Source of the DNA: Opitutia bacterium
GTDB taxonomy: Bacteria > Verrucomicrobiota > Verrucomicrobiia > Opitutales > Opitutaceae
Assembly (NCBI GenBank): GCA_003157575.1
Contig: PMKA01000483.1
Span: forward strand, 1 to 13,157
Length of the DNA stretch: 13,157 nucleotides
Direction: 5' to 3'
Position numbers and translations under genes: made by a program. This document shows, piece after piece, positions 1 through 5,608 of this stretch; the first letter of the stretch is position 1; each line of letters starts with the position of its first letter. The notes under the pieces were generated by a model. It saw only the letters and a program-made list of their open reading frames with translations. It was not told the origin of the DNA and did not search any database.

Positions 1-123
1 GCGTTCATCGTGCTGGTCATTGCATTGGTCGGTTTCGGGTTTGTCCTATATCGGGCTGGAGACCGTCTCGGCGACGTCGTGGGGCCGAAGCTCCATGAGC
101 TTGAGGTATTATCGTCACCGTAA
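1..123 (+). CDS. C-terminal end of an unidentified membrane protein (partial)
   Basis: Reading frame 1 is open from the window edge to TAA at 121-123, giving about 40 residues. The first 17 or so are strongly hydrophobic (AFIVLVIALVGFGFVLY), fitting a last transmembrane helix, followed by a short charged tail (RAGDRLGDVVGPKLHELE). The start lies outside the window, so family and function cannot be named. The support is only the open frame plus a credible membrane segment; a chance open frame is not excluded. Confidence 0.4.
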   Translation, partial: AFIVLVIALVGFGFVLYRAGDRLGDVVGPKLHELEVLSSP

Positions 124-127
124 ACGC

Positions 128-162
128 GTGGCAACCCGTGCCGGGATTCGAACCCGTGTGGG
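128..162 (-). other. tRNA-like T-arm remnant
   Basis: On the minus strand the sequence GGGTTCGAATCCC (about 142-154) matches the conserved tRNA T-loop/B-box, including the G53-C61 pair and the TTCGAAT loop. No matching 5' acceptor strand, D-arm or credible anticodon arm could be found upstream on that strand, and no CCA end is encoded. It is therefore not called as a tRNA gene. It may be the 3' fragment left by tRNA decay or by integration at a tRNA, or it may be chance. Confidence 0.25.
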
Positions 163-385
163 TTGTCGATCGTTCGGACGAACTGCTTTTCCGTAAGATT
201 GTCATCTGCGCCGTCTGTCTGGGCGCGCGTTGGCATCAACCGCACGGGCAGTTTGTGCTTCTCTTCGACCGGATGACTGCGAATGGGAACCGACAACGTC
301 CATCGAATTCTCTTCTCTCAATCGCTGTTTCGCGTTTGGCTGTCGACATAGTCGTTTCCTAGATCAGTGTTTCCTCGTTTTCCCA

Positions 386-853
386 ATGACCAAAAAAAGA
401 ACCAAACCTCCCCGCACCCAGTACTTCTCCGGCACCCTCCTGCTTTTTATGGAGAAGAACCATATCAACCAGGTCCAATTGAGCGCTGCGACTGGAATCG
501 CCGTCAGCCGGGTCAATAACTATCTGCACGGCAAATACCGCACGATTCGGCCGGATCATCTGGAAGCGTTGGCCAAGTCCGCTTCCCGCTCCGAAGCCGA
601 ACGCGGTGAGCTGATCCGCACCTACCTGCTCGATTTGCTGCCGGAGAGTCTCCATGGCGATATCCGGATCGAAGGTGTCCGCGATGGCGGCCGGGCTTCG
701 GTTCGGAATACCGCCAAGCTGGACAAAACCCTCCTGCCAGCCACTACAGCTGCCGCGCTGAACGAATTGCAGAATCTGGGCGCCCGCAGCGCCAAAGCCC
801 GGAGCCGGCTGGAGGAGTTCACCGAGATCCTGCGCGAGGCTCACGGCGCCTGA
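386..853 (+). CDS. Small helix-turn-helix (XRE-like) DNA-binding protein
   Basis: A 155-residue protein of about 17 kDa, probably a cytoplasmic transcription regulator. Residues 27-66 read as a helix-turn-helix: INQVQLSAATGIAVSRVNNYLHG is the scaffold helix, turn and recognition helix typical of Cro/CI-type domains, followed by a helix (DHLEALAKSA). The rest (about 67-155) is helical and charged, rich in Ala, Glu, Arg and Leu, with a final segment (KARSRLEEFTEILREA) that could dimerise as a short coiled coil. The frame extends upstream to 230, but the ATG at 386 is preferred because the basic N-terminus (MTKKRTK) and the domain begin there and the upstream part has no protein-like pattern. 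No Shine-Dalgarno is seen. Its target is unknown; it stands alone between a membrane protein tail and uppP. Confidence 0.75.
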   Translation: MTKKRTKPPRTQYFSGTLLLFMEKNHINQVQLSAATGIAVSRVNNYLHGKYRTIRPDHLEALAKSASRSEAERGELIRTYLLDLLPESLHGDIRIEGVRDGGRASVRNTAKLDKTLLPATTAAALNELQNLGARSAKARSRLEEFTEILREAHGA

Positions 854-1150
854 ACGGCGCGTAAGTCCGGAAGCCGATCATTTCTGCTTCGCGCCCCTGC
901 GCCTTCGCGCGAGAAATCCTCTGTGTCCGGAATGTTCTGTCCATCGAACGGAGTTCGGCGGGCTGGCAGCCTGCCGGACTTCGAGCCCTCCAGGTTGCCA
1001 GGAGCAAAACCGGCGCTCGCGATCGGCGTTTGTGCGGCGCTTTTCGTGGAGGGATTTGACCAGCCGCCCGGCTGGCGTGCTCCGTGGCGCAGGATCGATC
1101 CCGGCTTTTCCACTTGAGAAACAGGGAAGTTCCGTCTTCGTCTTCGGCCC
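854..1150. other. Intergenic stretch with an imperfect inverted repeat
   Basis: No convincing gene. The only structure seen is an inverted repeat at 956-976: CGGC/GCCG and GGCT/AGCC arms around a GGC loop, with further partial pairing outward (about 951-981). No T-run follows, so it is not a standard intrinsic terminator. It could be a dispersed intergenic (REP-like) element. The short open frame inside it (923-1117) lacks protein-like features. Confidence 0.4.
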
Positions 1151-1942
1151 ATGCCTGAGTTGCTCGCAGTGATCGTCCTTGGAATCATCGAAGGAATCAC
1201 CGAATTCCTGCCGGTCTCCTCGACCGCGCACCTGCTGATCGCCGAGCACTGGCTGCCGCGGCAATCGGAGCTCTTTAATGTAGTCATCCAATCCGGCGCG
1301 GTGCTGGCGGTGATTCCGCTGTTTCACCGGCGATTCCACCAGTTCATCTTCCAGTGGCGGGACCGGGTGACGCAGGTCTACGCACTCCAGCTCCTGCTCG
1401 CGTTCTTCATCACCGGGGCCGGCGGCTACGCCCTGAAGAAAGGCGGGCTGAAGCTCCCGGAAACGATCCTTCCGGTCGCCATCGCCCTCCTGGTCGGCGG
1501 CGTGGCGTTCCTTCTCATCGAGGCGCACCTCAAGGGCCGCTCGTTCAAGGATCAGGTCACCTGGGGCATGGCCGTGGGCGTCGGTCTGGCGCAACTGGTC
1601 GCGGCGGCGTTTCCGGGCACCTCCCGGTCGGGCGCGTGCATCATTCTGCTTTTGTTCCTCGGCCTGAACCGGCCTCTCGCGACGGAGTTCTCCTTCCTCG
1701 TCGCGATCCCGACGATGCTGGCCGCCGGCGGCTATGAAATCCTCGAAGGGCTGCGTCACCCGGCCGCGGCTGCGCAGCCGGAGCGCTGGGCGCTGGGCGC
1801 CCTGGGCCTGGTGGTTTCGGCGGCCGTTTCGTTCATCGCCGTGAAATGGCTGCTGCGCTTCGTGCAGACGCATACGTTCAACGCGTTCGGCTGGTACCGC
1901 GTCGCGCTGGGCGGACTGCTGCTCGTCCTCGGCCTTCAGTAA
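1151..1942 (+). CDS. uppP: Undecaprenyl-diphosphatase UppP (BacA family)
   Basis: A 263-residue integral membrane phosphatase that converts undecaprenyl diphosphate to undecaprenyl phosphate, recycling the lipid carrier for peptidoglycan and surface polysaccharide synthesis; extra copies give bacitracin resistance. Both family signatures are present: EGITEFLPVSSTAHL at residues 14-28, with the catalytic glutamates E14 and E18, and PGTSRSGA at 155-162 with the catalytic arginine R159. Several hydrophobic helices follow (about 104-123, 184-194, 214-234, 250-262). The length is normal for the family. The ATG at 1151 puts the first signature at the usual distance from the N-terminus; no clear ribosome binding site precedes it. 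It appears monocistronic, because the frame that follows starts without a good initiation site. Confidence 0.96.
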   Translation: MPELLAVIVLGIIEGITEFLPVSSTAHLLIAEHWLPRQSELFNVVIQSGAVLAVIPLFHRRFHQFIFQWRDRVTQVYALQLLLAFFITGAGGYALKKGGLKLPETILPVAIALLVGGVAFLLIEAHLKGRSFKDQVTWGMAVGVGLAQLVAAAFPGTSRSGACIILLLFLGLNRPLATEFSFLVAIPTMLAAGGYEILEGLRHPAAAAQPERWALGALGLVVSAAVSFIAVKWLLRFVQTHTFNAFGWYRVALGGLLLVLGLQ

Positions 1943-1969
1943 ACGCGGCCGAGTTGCGGCGTCGGGTGT

Positions 1970-3040
1970 TTGGCAACTGGTCTGCCGGGATGTTGCGCGC
2001 GTTTGAACTTGCTCCGCGCCTACGTGCAACCGTGGGCGGCGAGAGACCCAAGGGGGGCGCTTGACTGGACGAGGAAGAATACTGCGGATTTTGAGCAGCA
2101 GCAGCTGATCGACATGATCCTCTGGGTGTGGGTGCAACGTGAACCCGTCGCCGCCGCCGATTATGCACTTGGGTTTTCACCTGAACAGCGGGCGCGTTCT
2201 GAGTCGCTGCGCAAAGTTATGCAGGTGTGGGCCGGCCCGGCACCGCGGGCGGCACTCGCCTGGGTGCAGAAACTTGCGCCGGGTTCAGAGCGGAACGACT
2301 TGATCAATGTGACCGTGGGAGGCTGGGCGCAGCGCCAGCCTGAGGCAGCGTCAGCATTTGCCCTCGGATATCCACCGGGACGCGATCGAACCATCCTGCT
2401 GCGCATCGTCGTTAACGAATGGCTTCACGTGGACCCGGGCGCTGCCTGGACTTTCGCAAAAGACCTACCTCCGGGCACTTTTCACCCAACGATGATGAAG
2501 GAGCTGCTGGGAGATTGGGGGCACCGTTATCCGGCCGCGGCGCTCAGCCACGTCGATGAGCTGCCCGACCCGACGGATCAACAAGGCATGCGAAACATAC
2601 TCGTGGGCTGGTTGGCGGAAAAAGACTGTGCGGCAGCGCTTGCCTATGCCCGCAAGCTCACCGGCACAGACCGCGATAGTGCCCTTTATGAGGTCGTGAA
2701 CTCGCAGGCCGAGCGCGATCCCAGGGCTGCCGCCGCGGTTGCGGCGGAGATTTCGCCGGGCCAATGGCGGGGGTATGCAGGCGAGGCGCTGGCCGAGGGG
2801 CAGGGAAAGATCGCGATACGCATGTCAGCGACCGATCCCGCAGGAGCCATCGCACTGATCAACAAGATTCCCAACGGACGGCAGAAAAACAATGCGATAC
2901 TCTTCGCCGCGTTGAATATTGCAGAACATGACCCACGCGCGGCCATGGCCCTGGCAGAAGCAAACCCGGAGGCCGAGGAGAGCGAGGAGCAGAATGTTCC
3001 GCCTGAGACCAAACGGCAACTGCTCGGCCCGGGCAAATAG
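1970..3040 (+). CDS. Alpha-helical tandem-repeat protein, apparently 5'-truncated
   Basis: About 356 residues made almost entirely of roughly ten degenerate repeats of 31-33 residues, with consensus near VxxxWAxxDPxAALxxAxxLPPGxxRxxxLxx. Examples are TVGGWAQRQPEAASAFALGYPPG and VVNEWLHVDPGAAWTFAKDLPPG (two consecutive units). Each unit looks like a helix pair, so the protein probably folds as a TPR/HEAT-like solenoid for protein binding; no enzyme motif is visible. Similar repeat proteins occur in Verrucomicrobiota and Planctomycetota (recalled, not searched). The protein begins inside a repeat, has no ATG (the TTG at 1970 is the best available start), no signal peptide and no ribosome binding site, and its frame opens directly after the uppP stop codon. 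It may be an N-terminally deleted remnant. The C-terminus (EAEESEEQNVPPETKRQ) is acidic and outside the repeats. Confidence 0.65.
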   Translation: MATGLPGCCARLNLLRAYVQPWAARDPRGALDWTRKNTADFEQQQLIDMILWVWVQREPVAAADYALGFSPEQRARSESLRKVMQVWAGPAPRAALAWVQKLAPGSERNDLINVTVGGWAQRQPEAASAFALGYPPGRDRTILLRIVVNEWLHVDPGAAWTFAKDLPPGTFHPTMMKELLGDWGHRYPAAALSHVDELPDPTDQQGMRNILVGWLAEKDCAAALAYARKLTGTDRDSALYEVVNSQAERDPRAAAAVAAEISPGQWRGYAGEALAEGQGKIAIRMSATDPAGAIALINKIPNGRQKNNAILFAALNIAEHDPRAAMALAEANPEAEESEEQNVPPETKRQLLGPGK

Positions 3041-3254
3041 AGACAAATGTCCGGGCCGACGAATCGTTGTCACGTGTGTTTTGTCAGCGCAGGTTGGATT
3101 ATCGGGTCCAAGCAGACCGTACGGTGCAGGACTCGCAAAATATACACATTCCCGGGAGCCGAGCTAAATGGACATGTCTTAACTCTCATCCCGATGACCC
3201 GCAGGGTCGTCATAATCTGCAGCATCGGCATTCCTGCTTGCATTTTAGGCAATA
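3041..3254 (+). promoter_or_regulatory. Control region upstream of the toxin-antitoxin pair
   Basis: A relatively A/T-rich stretch before the antitoxin start, with two inverted repeats. One is TGACCC-GCA-GGGTCgTCA at about 3195-3212 (one bulged G), directly followed by CATAAT (3211-3216), a good -10-like hexamer without an obvious -35 partner. The other is GCATT(9 nt)AATGC at 3240-3258, overlapping the antitoxin start codon. Antitoxins of this type commonly repress their own promoter, so these are candidate operators. The promoter assignment is inference. Confidence 0.35.
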
Positions 3255-3680
3255 ATGCCATCACTCGATCTTATGCAAGCGATCACTGCATTCCAAGTCG
3301 CAGAGATGCCACTCTCCAAAGCGGTGGCTGTCATTCGGACGGGCCTGCCGACGGGCGCTTTTGATGGCGTCGCCAAGGTGCTGTTTCTGACGGCCGATGA
3401 ACTGGCCGCCAAGCTTGGCGTGTCGCCGCGCACGCTGCGCGACCAGCGGAAAAGGGCCGTACGCCTCTCCCGGGAGAATACAGAAAAATTGGTCCGGATC
3501 GCGCGCGTCCATCGCGAGGCACGAAAGATCTTCACGACGGACGAAGCTGTCTCGCGGTGGCTCCGTTCCCCGGCGCCGGCGCTTGATGGGCTTGCGCCGA
3601 TCGATATGCTCGATACCGACATGGGCGCGCGGGAGGTCGAAGCCGTGCTGAACGGCATCGCCTACGGCAATGTGATGTGA
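3255..3680 (+). CDS. Antitoxin of the Xre/MbcA/ParS family (DUF2384), partner of a RES toxin
   Basis: A 141-residue protein with the two-part layout of this antitoxin family. The N-terminal Xre-like region (about residues 18-75) includes FLTADELAAKLGVSPRTLRDQR, a helix-turn-helix. The C-terminal toxin-binding domain (about 85-141) carries REARKIFTTDEAVSRWL, then the characteristic PAPALDGLAPIDMLDTDMG and a terminal ALxxIxYG-like motif (VLNGIAYGNV). It should bind and block the RES toxin encoded 6 bases downstream and repress the shared promoter. ATG 3255 is taken as the start; ATG 3273 would remove six residues and is also possible. The inverted repeat over the start codon fits autoregulation. 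The identification rests on the domain pattern and on the adjacent toxin. Confidence 0.88.
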   Translation: MPSLDLMQAITAFQVAEMPLSKAVAVIRTGLPTGAFDGVAKVLFLTADELAAKLGVSPRTLRDQRKRAVRLSRENTEKLVRIARVHREARKIFTTDEAVSRWLRSPAPALDGLAPIDMLDTDMGAREVEAVLNGIAYGNVM

Positions 3681-3686
3681 TCCGCC

Positions 3687-4148
3687 ATGCTGCTGCACCG
3701 GATCGCACTTGCTGAGTATTCAGCAACCGCTGCTGACGCTTTTGGCGGGCGCGGCGGTCTCTACGGAAAGGGCCGTTGGCACAGCCAGGGACGACTCATC
3801 GTCTACGCCGCCGAGCACCTCTCGCTCGCGATGACGGAAAGCCTCGTCCATATCCAGAGATCCAACAATATCGCGCCCTTCAACCATTGGGAAATCGAAG
3901 TTCCTGAAGCCGTGATTGCAGCCGCGCCATCGCTCCCGGTCGGATGGGAACGGGACATCCCCTCTACACAAGCATTCGGCAACACCTGGCTGGCGGCCCG
4001 CACCTCGGTTGCGCATTGGGTCCCTAGTAGTATCGTCCCCGGCGAACTGAACTGCCTGCTCAATCCCGCCCACCCCCATTTCAGCCTGAGCTGGGTCGTC
4101 TCCGGGCCGCGCTCGTTCCTGTTCGATCCGCGACTCACAAAGCCCTGA
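3687..4148 (+). CDS. RES-domain toxin (NAD+-degrading family)
   Basis: A 153-residue protein matching the RES domain across its whole length. Characterised members (for example MbcT of Mycobacterium tuberculosis) destroy NAD+ by phosphorolysis or hydrolysis. Family motifs are in order: GKGRWHSQGRLIVYAAEHLSLAMTE contributes R30, Y40 and E51 with the spacing expected for the conserved Arg, Tyr and Glu (quoted in part only). STQAFGNTWL is at 93-102, and VPSSIVPGELNCLLNPAHPHF, with the conserved serine at 114 or 115, ends near residue 132. The length is normal and there is no frameshift, so the toxin is likely active. It starts 6 bases after the antitoxin stop, so the two are co-transcribed. The pair acts as a type II addiction module of unknown host function. 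Confidence 0.9.
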   Translation: MLLHRIALAEYSATAADAFGGRGGLYGKGRWHSQGRLIVYAAEHLSLAMTESLVHIQRSNNIAPFNHWEIEVPEAVIAAAPSLPVGWERDIPSTQAFGNTWLAARTSVAHWVPSSIVPGELNCLLNPAHPHFSLSWVVSGPRSFLFDPRLTKP

Positions 4149-4475
4149 TCCCTTGGGAGATCTTAATGGACAGGGTTCTGCCTCGCGATCGCCACCATTT
4201 CGAAATCTGCAGCCCATGACCCCAGAGCCGGCGGTTCTTGCCGACAGGAATTTCGTTTCGATTCGGCCGCCAGCGACACAACTCTCGCGGCATATTCTGG
4301 CCGGCGGGCTGGTCCTTCTCGGGGTTACGGCATGGGCCGGCGATAAACAGCCCCCGCAAATCGCGGCTGCCTCGGAGTCCAAACACGCTGGCGCGCGTGA
4401 TCGCTCCGACGCCGCTCGGGAGCACCTGATCACGCTCGCCTCGCCTGCGTGCAACCTCGTTCCGACCCCAGACCA
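4149..4475. other. Gene-poor stretch between toxin and sugar kinase
   Basis: No gene can be supported here. A plus-strand frame (ATG at 4216, running to 4518) includes a hydrophobic run (RHILAGGLVLLGVTAWAG) but has otherwise unpatterned composition and would run into the 3' end of the convergent kinase gene. Minus-strand frames are equally featureless. It may be debris left by acquisition of the toxin-antitoxin pair. No terminator-like hairpin with a T-run was seen. Confidence 0.4.
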
Positions 4476-5399
4476 TCATGCCTGTGCAAAGCGGTCGCTC
4501 CTCCTGTTCCGCTCTTGAAATGCAACGATCTCGTCGATTCCCGGCGCGTTCAAGGCATGCGGGACGGTGAGGCAAACGCAGGCCGCCACGGCTGACGCAA
4601 ATTCGACGGTCGCCTCGTCGCTCCAACCCTTCAGAAGACCGTATGCGATGGCTCCCCGGAAAGAATCGCCGGCGCCGGTTGTGTCGACCGGGTCGATCTT
4701 ATAGGGCCGGAATATCTTCCGCGAGCCGCCCGGTCGCGCAAACCACAACGGTTCACCGCCAAAAGTGAATATCACCAGACCCTGGCAGCGCTCCAGATAT
4801 TCCTTGAACACCCCTTGATGATCGCGCCCGGCGTAGGCCTGGTCGCGCAGTTCATGGGAAATAACGACCGCGGCCGCATTCTGCGCCACGTAGCCGTCGT
4901 AGCGGCAGTCAAGGGTGACATAAGGCCGCGCGAATTTGACGCAAAGTTCCGCCGCCTCCGTCGACTGTTCTCGGAAATATGGGTCGAGACAGACCATCGA
5001 CGACTGTTCGATGTCCTCCGGCCTGGGATCGTTCCACTGCCTTGGTCCAGTGTGAAAGCCTGCATATTTGCCGAAGACGGTCCGGGTGGCGGCATCCGCG
5101 ATGACAATCTCCTCGGTCCCGGCCGCGGGTTTGACCGACAGGCTCGTCAGGTCGATCCCATACGCTCCGAGCATCCCGAATACCTTGTCGGCGCCGGACG
5201 GGGTTATCCAGTTGCCGTCGAGCTTGGTCTTCAGGCCGAGTTTCGAGAGAACGATCGCCGAGTTCGCCGCCTCGCCGCCGATGGACGGAAGGGTTTGTGC
5301 TATCTCCGCGTACCCGTTCGCCTGCGGAAAGGCAAAATCTCCGCGGAGCACGTGCACCGTGCTCGGCGAAATCATTCCGTACAGGTAGACGTCACTCAT
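4476..5399 (-). CDS. PfkB/ribokinase-family carbohydrate kinase
   Basis: A 307-residue cytoplasmic kinase transferring the ATP gamma-phosphate to a sugar or nucleoside hydroxyl. The family's two signatures are present: the N-terminal glycine motif GGEAANSA at 41-48 and the C-terminal DTTGAGDSFRGA at 239-250, in which GAGD forms the anion hole and D245 is the catalytic base. The fold order is right: substrate-lid region early, nucleotide site late, and a typical length of about 300. The substrate cannot be read from the sequence; ribokinase, fructokinase, KDG kinase and adenosine kinase groups all share these motifs. The start ATG at 5399 places MSDVYLYGMISP on the first beta strand. It lies downstream of the esterase gene on the same strand, with a gap of about 210 bases, so it could phosphorylate a sugar released in the same process, but the distance makes a shared transcript uncertain. 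Confidence 0.88.
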   Translation of the reverse strand: MSDVYLYGMISPSTVHVLRGDFAFPQANGYAEIAQTLPSIGGEAANSAIVLSKLGLKTKLDGNWITPSGADKVFGMLGAYGIDLTSLSVKPAAGTEEIVIADAATRTVFGKYAGFHTGPRQWNDPRPEDIEQSSMVCLDPYFREQSTEAAELCVKFARPYVTLDCRYDGYVAQNAAAVVISHELRDQAYAGRDHQGVFKEYLERCQGLVIFTFGGEPLWFARPGGSRKIFRPYKIDPVDTTGAGDSFRGAIAYGLLKGWSDEATVEFASAVAACVCLTVPHALNAPGIDEIVAFQERNRRSDRFAQA

Positions 5400-5476
5400 G
5401 ACAGGCGGACAATCGTTGTGAAATCACCCTAACAGACCGACGAACCGGAAAACCAGCGGAATCCGCCCGGCCTGGC

Positions 5477-5500
5477 GTCCGGTCCGGGCGCGGGCCGGAC
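5477..5500. repeat. GC-rich hairpin between the esterase and kinase genes
   Basis: Inverted repeat with arms GTCCGGTCC (5477-5485) and GGGCCGGAC (5492-5500), a 6-base loop, one G-T wobble and otherwise perfect pairing. It lies about 110 bases past the esterase stop codon. No T-run follows on either strand, so if it ends transcription it is not a classical intrinsic terminator. It could also be a processing or mRNA-stability element. Confidence 0.45.
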
Positions 5501-5608
5501 GGCCCTGCCCCGCCGATAGTGGATTTGCCGAAACGACCGCACGGACAGAGCGTCTTTCAGCCACGGCCCCAAACAAATAGAGAGCACAGACGATGGCACA
5601 GCCGGCGG

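Noticed and set aside
121..240. Complete tRNA gene on the minus strand
   Set aside because: Only the T-arm fits; no D-arm, anticodon arm or pairing acceptor strand could be built, either as a normal or a long-variable-arm tRNA or as a tmRNA end.
878..2137. Minus-strand open frame of 419 codons opposite uppP
   Set aside because: uppP carries both family signatures on the plus strand; the antisense product is charged low-complexity sequence.
4216..4518. Plus-strand frame with a short hydrophobic stretch
   Set aside because: No family pattern and it runs into the 3' end of the convergent kinase gene; one hydrophobic run is not enough.
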